The position numbers and the translations under genes were made by a program. This document shows, piece after piece, positions 8,963 to 16,719 of a stretch of DNA of 64,000 bases (the stretch's first letter is position 1; the number at the start of each line of letters is the position of its first letter). The stretch covers positions 5,208,001 to 5,272,000 of the forward strand of contig NZ_CP107834.1 of the NCBI RefSeq assembly GCF_036346595.1. The letters are read 5' to 3'. The notes under the pieces were generated by a model, which was given only the letters and a program-made list of their open reading frames with translations, was not told where the DNA came from and ran no database searches. The stretch comes from Streptomyces sp. NBC_00525. GTDB taxonomy: Bacteria > Actinomycetota > Actinomycetes > Streptomycetales > Streptomycetaceae.

Positions 8963-9589
8963 ATGGTCACTTCGCGATCGGCCGCCACCGCTCGGCAGCC
9001 GGTGGCGTCCCTGCGCCGACGGGGGTCCGTGCTGGAAAGCGCGATCCTCGAAGCGACGCTGGAAGCGCTGAGTACGGTCGGCTGGAACGGCCTGACCATG
9101 GAAGGTGTCGCGGCCGGTGCCCAGACGGGCAAGGCCGCGATCTACCGGCGGTGGTCCTCCAAGGAGGAACTGGTCGCCGAGGCGCTGCGCAGCGCCATGC
9201 CGGCGCCCGGCCGGGCCCCGGACTCGGGCAACATCCGTGACGATCTCCAGCAGCTGTGCCGGGGCATGCGCGACGCGATGTGGTCCACCTCCGGCTCGGC
9301 CCTGCGCTCGGTGCTTCACGAGTGCGACGCGAGGACGGCGGAACGCTTTCACTCGGTGATCCTCGACGGTGTGATCCGGCCGTCGACCGCGCTCATCAGA
9401 GAAGTGGTGAGCCGGGGCGTCGATCGCGGCGAGGTCCGCCCCGACGCCCTGCGGGAACTCGCCTTCGACGTCATCCCCGCGATGATGATGTATCGCACCA
9501 AGGTGTGCGGCAGCGAGTGGGAGGACGCGGAGATCGAGGCGCTGATCGATCAGGTCGCGGTGCCGTTCTTCCGGTCCGCCTCCCGCTGA
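8963..9589 (+). CDS. TetR-family transcriptional repressor
   Basis: A 208-residue regulator. Residues ~18-65 form the TetR DNA-binding domain: ILEATLEALSTVGWNGLTMEGVA followed by GKAAIYRRWSSKEELVAEAL, the turn and recognition helix. The rest is an all-helical ligand-binding and dimerisation domain with a TetR_C-like end (DVIPAMMMYRTKVCGSEWEDAEIEALIDQV). Start ATG 8963 has GGAGAG upstream. Its divergent partner is an MFS exporter and two matching inverted repeats lie between them, so it most likely represses the exporter and perhaps itself. The inducer cannot be read from sequence. Confidence 0.92.
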   Translation: MVTSRSAATARQPVASLRRRGSVLESAILEATLEALSTVGWNGLTMEGVAAGAQTGKAAIYRRWSSKEELVAEALRSAMPAPGRAPDSGNIRDDLQQLCRGMRDAMWSTSGSALRSVLHECDARTAERFHSVILDGVIRPSTALIREVVSRGVDRGEVRPDALRELAFDVIPAMMMYRTKVCGSEWEDAEIEALIDQVAVPFFRSASR

Positions 9590-9642
9590 CAGCCCGCCGG
9601 ACTCCGTCCCACGAGCGGTAGGGCCGCCCGCCCGGCGGGCTG
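9590..9642. terminator. Possible terminator after the TetR gene
   Basis: Perfect 11-bp arms at 9590-9600 and 9632-9642 with a 31-base loop, directly after the TetR stop codon. The long loop makes it a weaker candidate than others in the window. Confidence 0.45.
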
Positions 9643-9659
9643 CCGCCGATCCGTGCGTC

Positions 9660-9687
9660 CCGGGAACACCCCCTGGGGTGTTCCCGG
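9660..9687. repeat. GC-rich palindrome upstream of rnhB
   Basis: Perfect 13-bp arms CCGGGAACACCCC and GGGGTGTTCCCGG with a two-base centre, 30 bases before the rnhB start. It could be a terminator for TetR-gene transcripts or an operator; the very short loop fits a protein site as well as a hairpin. Confidence 0.5.
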
Positions 9688-9717
9688 CGCCCCCTTCGGC
9701 GTACGCTGGCAGACGCC

Positions 9718-10428
9718 ATGCCGTACGAACCACCCACGCACACCGTCGAGCGCTCGATGCGCGCCACTACCGGTGCCAAGATCATCGCCGGTGTGGACGA
9801 GGTCGGACGCGGAGCGTGGGCGGGACCGGTCACCGTGTGCGCCGCGATCACCGGTCTTCGCAAGCCGCCTGCCGGACTCACCGACTCCAAGCTCATCAGC
9901 CCCAAGCGCCGGGCGGAACTCGCTCCGGTGCTGGAGCGCTGGGTCACCGCATACGGCCTCGGCGACGCCTCCCCCCAGGAGATCGACGCACTGGGCATGA
10001 CCGCGGCACTCCGGCTCGCCGCCGTGCGCGCTCTGGAAGCGCTCCCGGTCCGTCCGGACGCGGTGATCCTTGACGGCAAGCACGACTACCTCGGCAGTCC
10101 TTGGCAGGTCCGCACCGTCATCAAGGGCGACCAGTCATGCATCGCCGTGGCCGCGGCATCGGTGATCGCGAAGGTGCGCAGGGACGCCCTGATGGCCGAA
10201 CTGGGCTCGCAGAACAGCGAGTACACGCACTTCGCGTTCGATGCCAACGCCGGCTATCCGTCCCCCGTGCACAGGGCAGCCCTGGAAGAGCGCGGACCCA
10301 CGGCTCACCACCGTCTGTCGTGGTCCTACCTCGACGCGTTGCCCCGGTGGCAGCACCTGAAGAAGGTCCGTTTCTCCGCAGAGGCGGCCGCACTGGAAAG
10401 CGGGGGCCAGCTCGGCTTCGATTTCTGA
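9718..10428 (+). CDS. rnhB: Ribonuclease HII
   Basis: A 236-residue RNase HII, which cleaves the RNA strand of RNA-DNA hybrids and removes single ribonucleotides from DNA. The [13 protein letters not shown] motif puts catalytic Asp27 and Glu28 in place; the third acid is Asp119 in [12 protein letters not shown], and the VIAKVRRD segment supplies the fourth. The C-terminal [17 protein letters not shown] resembles a clamp-binding tail. Start ATG 9718. It stands between a palindrome and a small hypothetical gene 60 bases downstream. Actinobacteria use RNase HII in ribonucleotide excision repair. Confidence 0.95.
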   Translation: MPYEPPTHTVERSMRATTGAKIIAGVDEVGRGAWAGPVTVCAAITGLRKPPAGLTDSKLISPKRRAELAPVLERWVTAYGLGDASPQEIDALGMTAALRLAAVRALEALPVRPDAVILDGKHDYLGSPWQVRTVIKGDQSCIAVAAASVIAKVRRDALMAELGSQNSEYTHFAFDANAGYPSPVHRAALEERGPTAHHRLSWSYLDALPRWQHLKKVRFSAEAAALESGGQLGFDF

Positions 10429-10447
10429 TCGCGCAGATGTGCCCACC

Positions 10448-10470
10448 CGCCGACGCCGGAGGCGTCGGCG
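10448..10470 (+). terminator. Terminator hairpin after rnhB
   Basis: Perfect 10-bp stem CGCCGACGCC/GGCGTCGGCG with a GGA loop, followed by TTTGAT, 20 bases after the rnhB stop. Confidence 0.75.
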
Positions 10471-10488
10471 TTTGATAGACAACCACCC

Positions 10489-11106
10489 ATGCCTCTCATC
10501 CCCGAGGAGCCTCAGATTCACGAGAGCGCCCAGGGTCCCCGCGCTACCCCGGCCACCGGCCGCGCCGCGTCGACCCCTCGTCCCGTACCCGGTCCGCGTT
10601 CAGCGGCCACGCCGCGCCCCGGTCGTCCGGTGCCCGGCCCGCGGCCTGCGCCCCCGGCGCAGCGCCGGCATTCCACTTCCGGCCAACCCCAGGCGGCGCA
10701 GCCGGAGAATCGTTCCGCGCCGCAGCTCCAGGTCATCCCCGCATCCGCGGACGGCGCGCTCGACGCCGCCGACGAAGCGGTGGACCTGCTGCTCGACTCG
10801 GGCCGTGCCCCCGGCGACATCCTGGTCCTGACCACGGAAGGCCAGCACCCGTGGGCGACCCACGAGCTGTCCTTCGGCGAGGCCGCCTACTGGGCCCACC
10901 ACGAGGCGGGCGACGACGTCTTCTTCGCCGCGGTCGCGGCCGCGGACCGGGTCAAGCCCCGTCCCGTGGTGATCGTCGCGGTCAACGGCCCGGCCGACGA
11001 CGTGGCTGCGCGGGCACTGGCCAAGGCCCGCGAGTCCGCCGGTGCGCTGCTGATCGTCTGCGGCGACCCGCAGACGATCAACGCTGCGATCGGCGCGGGC
11101 GTCTGA
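10489..11106 (+). CDS. Conserved hypothetical protein with proline-rich N-terminus
   Basis: Encodes 205 residues. The first ~80 are low-complexity, rich in Pro, Arg and Ala with repeated VPGPR phrases, and probably disordered. Residues ~85-205 form a compact alpha/beta domain (DILVLTTEGQHPWATHELSFGEAAYWA and PVVIVAVNG). That wording faintly recalls the C-terminal domain of UvrD-like helicases, where an LTT-GEQHP-type strand and a VAVNR-type strand occur, but there is no Walker motif. Function is unknown. It follows rnhB after a terminator hairpin, so it may have its own promoter; TTTGATAGA just upstream of the ATG could contain a -10 box. Confidence 0.65.
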   Translation: MPLIPEEPQIHESAQGPRATPATGRAASTPRPVPGPRSAATPRPGRPVPGPRPAPPAQRRHSTSGQPQAAQPENRSAPQLQVIPASADGALDAADEAVDLLLDSGRAPGDILVLTTEGQHPWATHELSFGEAAYWAHHEAGDDVFFAAVAAADRVKPRPVVIVAVNGPADDVAARALAKARESAGALLIVCGDPQTINAAIGAGV

Positions 11107-11149
11107 GCCGAAGCGCACGCCGCCTCCGGGCGACCGCGCCCTTCGGCTC
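11105..11149. terminator. Terminator hairpin overlapping the stop of the 10489 gene
   Basis: Inverted repeat GAGCCGAAG (11105-11113) with CTTCGGCTC (11141-11149), a 27-base GC-rich loop, overlapping the stop codon. It sits between convergent genes. Confidence 0.5.
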
Positions 11150-11212
11150 ATGAAGGCCCGGCGTCTTCGATGACCCGGCTGCCCCACAAGGGCGGCCGGG
11201 TCCGAAGCGTGT

Positions 11213-11842
11213 TCAGCGAGCGGCGGAACGGTGCAGTGCCTGGGCAGCCCCGCCGCCGGTGCGCGACGGCAGCTGGTCCAGGTCCAGCGCGGCGTCGGCG
11301 AGGGCTGAGGGCCGTGACGCGGAGTTCGGGCGGCGACCGCCCCGGCCTTCGCCCAGCACCTGCCACCCGCCGCGGGTCAGCGTGATGTACGCGCCGCAGC
11401 GCAGGCCGTGCAGGGTGCAGGCGTCGCGCAGACCCCACATCCAGGCACCGTCCTCCTCCGTCCAGCGCTCGTCCCCCTCGCGGCAGTAGAGCAGGACCGC
11501 GGTGCGGACAGGGGTACGGCGGCGCAGATCGTGCGGGATGACCCGGCGTAGGTGCGCCAGCAGCGAGTTTCGGAACTCCCAGCCGTCCGCCGTCACCGAC
11601 CGGCGGGCGAACGAAGCACTCGCCGTCAGGCGTTCCTCGTGATCGAGGACGGCGACCACAGCGGTGGCCGGGGTCGGCCGGTGTCTGGCGTGCAGTCCGC
11701 TGACCACCTCACGCGGGCTGCGCAGCAGGGGTATGCCGGCCGCTGCCCACTCGGCCGGTTCGAGCATCCGGGCAAGTCGGTTGGCGGAGTCGGCGGTTGC
11801 TGACATCGAAGTGGCTGCGGACGAAGCGAATCCGAAGGTCAC
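11213..11842 (-). CDS. Conserved hypothetical protein
   Basis: Encodes 209 residues. The start is GTG 11842 with a GGAGGACC ribosome-binding site; longer in-frame starts have none. It looks soluble: helical N-terminal third (SANRLARMLEPAEWAAAGIPLL), then mixed strands and helices with RTAVLLYCREGDERWTEED and a Trp-rich MWGLRDACTLHGLRC segment. There are three cysteines but no metal-site spacing and no known catalytic motif. It lies downstream of recQ in the same direction, after a 218-base gap holding a perfect CAGGGATATCCCTG palindrome (12018-12031), so it may be separately controlled. Function unknown. Confidence 0.6.
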   Translation of the reverse strand: MTFGFASSAATSMSATADSANRLARMLEPAEWAAAGIPLLRSPREVVSGLHARHRPTPATAVVAVLDHEERLTASASFARRSVTADGWEFRNSLLAHLRRVIPHDLRRRTPVRTAVLLYCREGDERWTEEDGAWMWGLRDACTLHGLRCGAYITLTRGGWQVLGEGRGGRRPNSASRPSALADAALDLDQLPSRTGGGAAQALHRSAAR

Positions 11843-12017
11843 GGTCCTCCCTTCGCATACGCGCCCACGATGCGGGCAGGGTCGGGTGAGGGCGCGCCGC
11901 GGCACAGCCCTTTCGGGCCCGCGAAAGGACCGTGCGGGGAGCGAGTCCAATTCTTCCTGGCGTATCGGCAGGCGGCAACGAGCAATTGACGAGGCTGACG
12001 GTAATCAACCGGTATGA

Positions 12018-12031
12018 CAGGGATATCCCTG
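12018..12031. repeat. 14-bp perfect palindrome CAGGGATATCCCTG
   Basis: Lies in the 218-base gap between recQ and the downstream hypothetical gene. It could be an operator for the latter; nothing else supports this. Confidence 0.3.
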
Positions 12032-12060
12032 CCCAATCGGGCCCCGGCCGACGCCCCGCG

Positions 12061-14232
12061 TCACGCCTGAACGGCGAGGACCAGCGGAAACACCGCCTCC
12101 GCTCCTGCCCGCCGCAGCAACCGCGCCGCCACGGCGAGTGTCCATCCGGTGTCGGAGAGATCGTCCACGAGCAGGACGGGCCCTCCGGCGGCGGTCAGGG
12201 CCTCCGCCAACTCGGACCCTACGACCAGCCGCTCGTGCAGGGCCCGGACCCGCTGGGCGCTGTTGGTCTGCGACATCGGGACCTCATCGGCGCCCAGCGC
12301 CAGCTCCACCCGTCCGAGCAAGGGCATGCGCCCCACCTCGGCGATGCGCCCGCCGAGGGATTCGACCAGCTGAGGCCTACGGCCCGAGGCGACGGTGACG
12401 ACCCCGACCGGCCGGGGCACCGCATCGGCGACCCCCGCCGCCCAGCCGCCCGGGCCCCTGGCCCAGTCGGCCAGTACGGTCACCACCGCTTTGGCCACGT
12501 CGTCCGGCACGGGCCCGTCGGGAGCCTGGGCCCCGAGTATCGGACGCAGTCTGTTGCCCCACCCTATGTCCGAGAGCCGACCGAGCGCCCGGCCCGGCCC
12601 GCAGAGCTCGGTCGCCGGGATCTTTCCCTTGAGGTTCACACCGACCGAAGCCAGACCGGTCGGCCACATTCTGCGCGGCTCGACCTCCACGCCGGGCCTC
12701 CCGAGTTCCCCCTTGGCAGCGTCCAGAGCGGCCGCGGACACACCCTCGTCGAACCGTGCGCCGGCACAGTTGTCGCAGCGCCCGCAGGCGGTCGCCTCCT
12801 CGTCGTCCAACTGACGGCGCAAAAACTCCATCCGGCAGCCGTCCGTCGTGGCGTAGTCGCGCATCGCCTGCTGTTCGGCCGCCCGCTGGCGGGCCACCCG
12901 GGCATAGCGCTCGGCGTCGTAGAACCAGGGCGCCCCCGTCGCCGTCCAGCCGCCCTTCACCCGCCGCACGGCCCCGTCGACGTCGAGCACCTTGAGCATC
13001 GTCTCCAGCCGGGCGCGCCGCAGGTCGACCAGGGGCTCCAGCGCCGGGAGCGAGAGCGGGCGTTCGGCCCGTGCCAGGGCGTCGATGGTGCGCCGCACCT
13101 GCTCCTCCGGCGGGAAGGCGACCGAAGCGAAGTACTGCCAGATGGCCTCGTCCTCCCTGCCCGGCAGGAGCAGCACCTCGGCATGCTCCACCCCGCGTCC
13201 GGCACGGCCCACCTGCTGGTAGTACGCGATGGGGGAGGAGGGCGATCCGAAGTGCACCACGAAGCCGAGGTCCGGCTTGTCGAATCCCATACCCAGCGCG
13301 GAGGTCGCCACCAGCGCCTTGACCCGGTTGGCCAGCAGATCTTCCTCGGCCTGCTGCCGTTCCGCGTTCTCCGTGCGGCCCGTGTAGGAAGCGACGGTGT
13401 GTCCGCACTGACGGAGGTAGGTGGTGACCTCCTCCGCCGCCGCGACCGTCAGCGTGTAGACGATTCCGGAGCCGGGCAGCTCCTTGAGGTGGTCCCCGAG
13501 CCACGCCAGCCGGTGCGCCGCGTTGGGCAGCCGCAGCACGCCCAGACTCAGGCTCTCGCGGTCCAGCGGGCCCCGCAGCACGAGCGCGTCCGTGCCGTCA
13601 CCGGTGCCCAGCTGCTCCGCCACATCGGCGGTGACCCGCGCGTTCGCCGTCGCGGTGGTCGCGAGCACCGGGACCCCGGCGGGTAGTTCGGCCAGCATCG
13701 TCCGCAGCCGCCGGTAGTCGGGCCGGAAGTCGTGGCCCCAGTCGGAGATGCAGTGGGCCTCGTCGACGACGAGCAACCCGGTGGCGGCGCAGAGCCGCGG
13801 CAGCACCTGGTCACGGAAGTCGGGATGGTTCAGCCGCTCGGGGCTGACCAGCAGCACATCGACCTCGCCCGCGGCCACCTCGGCCTGGATGGTCTCCCAC
13901 TCCTCGGTGTTCGACGAGTTGATCGTGCGCGCGCTGATCCCCGCCCGCGCCGCCGCCGCGACCTGGTTGCGCATCAGCGCCAGCAACGGCGAGACGATGA
14001 CGGTCGGGCCACCGCCCCGGGCCCGCAGCAGGGCCGTCGCGACGAAGTACACCGCTGATTTTCCCCAGCCGGTGCGCTGGACGACCAGGGCTCGACGCCC
14101 GTCCGCGACGAGCGCCTCGATGGCCCGCCACTGGTCCTCACGCAGCCGGGCGCTGCCGGAGGCGTCCCCGACGAGTCGGGCCAGTACGGAGTCGGCCGAA
14201 GCACTGAGCGCTGCGCGGTCTGCGTGGGTCAT
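12061..14232 (-). CDS. recQ: RecQ-family DNA helicase fused to a phosphoribosyltransferase-like domain
   Basis: Encodes 723 residues from ATG 14232. Residues 1-430 are a RecQ helicase core: Walker A QRTGWGKSA (~52-60), DEAH box at 157-160 followed by CISDWGHDFRPDYRRL, and ALGMGFDKPDLGFVVHFGSP and QQVGRAGR as motifs V and VI. Cys466, 483, 486 and 489 form the RecQ zinc site. Instead of an HRDC domain, the last ~170 residues resemble a type I phosphoribosyltransferase, ending with the PRPP-loop-like VLLVDDLSDTGWT (~686-698). It should unwind DNA in an ATP-dependent way; the role of the tail is unknown. An in-frame extension to 14301 would run into the DnaA-box palindrome upstream and is not preferred. 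Confidence 0.9.
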   Translation of the reverse strand: MTHADRAALSASADSVLARLVGDASGSARLREDQWRAIEALVADGRRALVVQRTGWGKSAVYFVATALLRARGGGPTVIVSPLLALMRNQVAAAARAGISARTINSSNTEEWETIQAEVAAGEVDVLLVSPERLNHPDFRDQVLPRLCAATGLLVVDEAHCISDWGHDFRPDYRRLRTMLAELPAGVPVLATTATANARVTADVAEQLGTGDGTDALVLRGPLDRESLSLGVLRLPNAAHRLAWLGDHLKELPGSGIVYTLTVAAAEEVTTYLRQCGHTVASYTGRTENAERQQAEEDLLANRVKALVATSALGMGFDKPDLGFVVHFGSPSSPIAYYQQVGRAGRGVEHAEVLLLPGREDEAIWQYFASVAFPPEEQVRRTIDALARAERPLSLPALEPLVDLRRARLETMLKVLDVDGAVRRVKGGWTATGAPWFYDAERYARVARQRAAEQQAMRDYATTDGCRMEFLRRQLDDEEATACGRCDNCAGARFDEGVSAAALDAAKGELGRPGVEVEPRRMWPTGLASVGVNLKGKIPATELCGPGRALGRLSDIGWGNRLRPILGAQAPDGPVPDDVAKAVVTVLADWARGPGGWAAGVADAVPRPVGVVTVASGRRPQLVESLGGRIAEVGRMPLLGRVELALGADEVPMSQTNSAQRVRALHERLVVGSELAEALTAAGGPVLLVDDLSDTGWTLAVAARLLRRAGAEAVFPLVLAVQA

Positions 14233-14277
14233 GCCCCCATGCAACCCGATGGTTCGGACAACCGCGAACAGTCGATT

Positions 14278-14308
14278 ACCCCCTGTGGATAAGTTATCCA
14301 CAGGGGGT
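14278..14308. promoter_or_regulatory. Perfect palindrome of two DnaA boxes in the recQ/DUF4192 intergenic region
   Basis: Arms ACCCCCTGTGGATAA (14278-14292) and TTATCCACAGGGGGT (14294-14308) around one G. Each arm contains the exact consensus DnaA box TTATCCACA (14294-14302, and inverted at 14284-14292). It lies 45 bases upstream of recQ and 34 upstream of the DUF4192 gene, where a bound protein could control both. Confidence 0.7.
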
Positions 14309-14342
14309 GGCGGAAGTGTGCGGCCTGCGAGACGGTCGTGCC

Positions 14343-15647
14343 ATGAACAAGCAGCCCGAACCCACTGGTCCTTCCGAAGAACAGCAGATCACCCTGCGAG
14401 GCCCTGCCGATCTGGCCGACGCTCTTCCGTACCTCATGGGCTTCCACCCGAACGACAGCGTGGTCATGGTCGCCCTGCACGGCGGTCGTGGCCGGTTCGG
14501 AGGGCGGCTCAGGCTCGGGATTCCGCGGTCCGAGAGCGAGTGGCCGGCAGTGGCGGAGCAACTCGCCGAATGCCTGATCAAGGGCAGCGAGCGGCGTGGC
14601 CCGCGGCCCGACGCCGTGGTCGTCTACCTCTGCCAGGACCCGGCGGACGGTGAGACGGGAAACCAGGCGATGGAACGCCTGCGCCCGTTCGCCCAGCGAC
14701 TGCGCACCGCATGCGGTGCGCTCGACGTGCCCGTCCTCGAAGCGCTCTGCATCTCGGACAACCGCTACTGGTCCTATGTGTGCCCGGACTCCCGCTGCTG
14801 CCCGGCCGAGGGCAATCCCCTGGCGATGCCCGGCACATCCGTCATGGCGGCGGCAGCCACGTACGCGGGCATCCAGGTGCGCGGCTCGCTGCGTGAGATG
14901 GAGGCGAGGCTCACACCGGCCGCGCGCAAATCGAACGACGCCCAGCTGAGCGCACTCGACTCGGCGGGCAGTGCGATGGTGCCGCTGCTCTTCGACCAGG
15001 AGCGCCGCAAGGAAGTCGGCGACGCCACCCTCGAGCTCGCCGGCCGGCTCGTGGACCGCCTGGGGCGCGCGCCCGTAGCGGGGCCCTCGCTGGCGGACAT
15101 CAACGACGACCGGCTGATCAGTGACGAGGAAGCCGCCTCGGTCATTCTGGGCCTCCAGGACAGGGAGACCCGCGACCGGGCAGCCGAGTGGATGGAAGGG
15201 CCGAAGGCACATGCGGCCCTGCGGCTCTGGCGCGCGCTCGCCCGCCGCTGCGTCGGCCCGTACGAGGAACATGCCGCGGCCCCCCTCACCCTGGCCGGAT
15301 GGGTCGCGTGGTCGACCGGCGACGAACCGGCCGCACGCGTCGCGCTGGCGCTCGCCCTGCGCATCGATCCGCATTACACCTTCGCCCAACTGCTGCACGA
15401 GGCGTGCAACCAGGGCCTCGACCCGGAAACGCTGAGGCGCTGCCTGCGCGGTGAACGCAGCACACGGACTGCCAGGCACGGCCGGAGTGCGGAACGGGTC
15501 GCGGGGGCCCGTTCCGCACGTGTACGGCCCGCCGGGCGGGGCCGGACGCGCCCCTGCTCGACCAGGCCCGGCCACGGTGCTGCGGGGAAGCGCCGGACCA
15601 CCCGCCCCGGAGTGCAGGGACGTCGAGGGACCAGGACCGGTCGCTGA
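14343..15647 (+). CDS. DUF4192 family protein
   Basis: The frame gives 434 residues. The N-terminal ITLRGPADLADALPYLMGFHPNDSVVMVAL is the DUF4192 signature; a middle segment CISDNRYWSYVCPDSRCCPAEGNPL carries four closely spaced cysteines that could bind metal; the C-terminal part before residue ~370 contains TPR-like helices (AGWVAWSTGDEPAARVALALALRIDP). Function unknown. The last ~60 residues are Arg-rich with weak codon bias and cover a perfect 12-bp hairpin, so the true end may be nearer 15460. Divergent from recQ across the DnaA-box palindrome. Confidence 0.85.
   Translation: MNKQPEPTGPSEEQQITLRGPADLADALPYLMGFHPNDSVVMVALHGGRGRFGGRLRLGIPRSESEWPAVAEQLAECLIKGSERRGPRPDAVVVYLCQDPADGETGNQAMERLRPFAQRLRTACGALDVPVLEALCISDNRYWSYVCPDSRCCPAEGNPLAMPGTSVMAAAATYAGIQVRGSLREMEARLTPAARKSNDAQLSALDSAGSAMVPLLFDQERRKEVGDATLELAGRLVDRLGRAPVAGPSLADINDDRLISDEEAASVILGLQDRETRDRAAEWMEGPKAHAALRLWRALARRCVGPYEEHAAAPLTLAGWVAWSTGDEPAARVALALALRIDPHYTFAQLLHEACNQGLDPETLRRCLRGERSTRTARHGRSAERVAGARSARVRPAGRGRTRPCSTRPGHGAAGKRRTTRPGVQGRRGTRTGR
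15487..15519 (+). terminator. Terminator-like hairpin inside the 3' end of the DUF4192 frame
   Basis: Perfect 12-bp stem GTGCGGAACGGG/CCCGTTCCGCAC with a nine-base loop. A structure this strong inside a coding region is unusual and coincides with loss of codon bias. Confidence 0.5.
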
Positions 15648-15650
15648 GTC

Positions 15651-15695
15651 GTGTGCGGCGCCGGCTACGGGGGGTCGGCTGTCGGCGCCGCACAC
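15651..15695 (+). terminator. Terminator hairpin after the DUF4192 gene
   Basis: Perfect 13-bp arms at 15651-15663 and 15683-15695, just after the stop codon of the DUF4192 frame. Confidence 0.65.
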
Positions 15696-15784
15696 ACGGG
15701 ATTGCCCTGGGGGCGACGCCGGGCGCTAGGGCGGCGGAGTCGGGCACGGAGCCTCGCGAAGAGTCACCGGGAAGGGAGTGTTTA

Positions 15785-15806
15785 TCGTCAGGCAGACGAC
15801 TATGAT
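15785..15806 (+). promoter_or_regulatory. Nudix gene promoter with candidate autoregulatory operator
   Basis: TATGAT at 15801-15806 is a good -10 hexamer ending six bases before the ATG at 15813, so the mRNA may be leaderless. Directly in front is TCGTC-AGGCA-GACGA (15785-15799), a 5-bp inverted repeat placed where a repressor would block RNA polymerase. Confidence 0.45.
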
Positions 15807-15812
15807 CACGGC

Positions 15813-16577
15813 ATGCCGCCCTACGACCCGTCGACCTTTCCACCGTTCGCCGTCACCGTCGACCTGGTCGTGCTCACGGTACGACGGCACGCCCTGTGCG
15901 CCCTGGTGGTCCGCCGGGGTGAAACCCCCTTCCAGGGCAGGTGGGCACTACCCGGCGGCTTCGTCAAAGCCGATGAGGACCTCGGGGCCGCAGCGGCGAG
16001 GGAGCTCGTCGAGGAGACCGGCCTGTGCGCACAGGACGCGGCCGCCCCGGCCGTCGGCAACGGTGCGCATCTGGAGCAGCTCGCCACGTACGGGGACCCG
16101 GCGCGCGATCCGAGAATGCGGGTCGTCAGCGTCGCCCATCTCGCGCTGGCCCCCGATCTGCCGGCCCCTCGGGCCGGTGGCGACGCGAACAGCGCGCGAT
16201 GGGCGCCCGTCGAGGACCTGCTGGGCCCGGAGGGCGGCTACGCCCCGGACGGTGAGCACCAGGCGCCGCTGGCCTTCGATCACGCCAGAATCCTCGCCGA
16301 CGGAGTGGAACGGGCACGATCCAAGATCGAGTACTCCTCGCTGGCCACGGCCTTCTGCCCGCCCGCCTTCACGGTCGGCGAGCTGCGCCGGGTGTACGAG
16401 GCGGTGTGGGGTGTGGTGCTCGACCCGAGGAACTTCCACCGCAAGGTGACGGGCACTCCGGGCTTCCTGGTGCCCACCGGCGGGACGACGACACGGCAGG
16501 GGGGACGCCCCGCGCAACTGTTCCGGTCAGGGACGGCGACGGTACTCAACCCGCCGATGCTGAGGCCCGAGGTCTAG
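15813..16577 (+). CDS. NUDIX hydrolase with C-terminal winged-helix (NrtR-like regulator)
   Basis: A 254-residue protein of NrtR architecture. Residues ~11-150 are a Nudix domain with a complete Nudix box (Gly49, Glu55, Arg63, Glu64, Glu67, Glu68, Gly70), so hydrolysis of a nucleoside-diphosphate compound is possible. Residues ~170-254 (FTVGELRRVYEAVWG then DPRNFHRKVT) form the winged helix that binds DNA in NrtR-type repressors of NAD metabolism. Unlike many NrtR regulators, the Nudix box is intact, so it could be an active hydrolase as well as a sensor. No NAD gene is adjacent. The start is ATG 15813, probably leaderless. Confidence 0.88.
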   Translation: MPPYDPSTFPPFAVTVDLVVLTVRRHALCALVVRRGETPFQGRWALPGGFVKADEDLGAAAARELVEETGLCAQDAAAPAVGNGAHLEQLATYGDPARDPRMRVVSVAHLALAPDLPAPRAGGDANSARWAPVEDLLGPEGGYAPDGEHQAPLAFDHARILADGVERARSKIEYSSLATAFCPPAFTVGELRRVYEAVWGVVLDPRNFHRKVTGTPGFLVPTGGTTTRQGGRPAQLFRSGTATVLNPPMLRPEV

Positions 16578-16719
16578 CGCCTGCTCAGGTCCGAGGCGTC
16601 GCGAACACGGCGTGTCCCGCCTTGCGCAAAAAGTCCTATATGTCGGGTTATCGTGCTGCGGTACTCACTCGCCGCCGGGCGGCTCCGTCCTCGCCGTCCC
16701 CATTCCTGCGAGAGAAGCG

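Noticed and set aside
9718..9750. Alternative downstream start for RNase HII at ATG 9757
   Set aside because: It would keep the DEVGRG motif, but the upstream ATG is in good codon context and gives a normal-length N-terminus; not decisive, so the longer form was kept.
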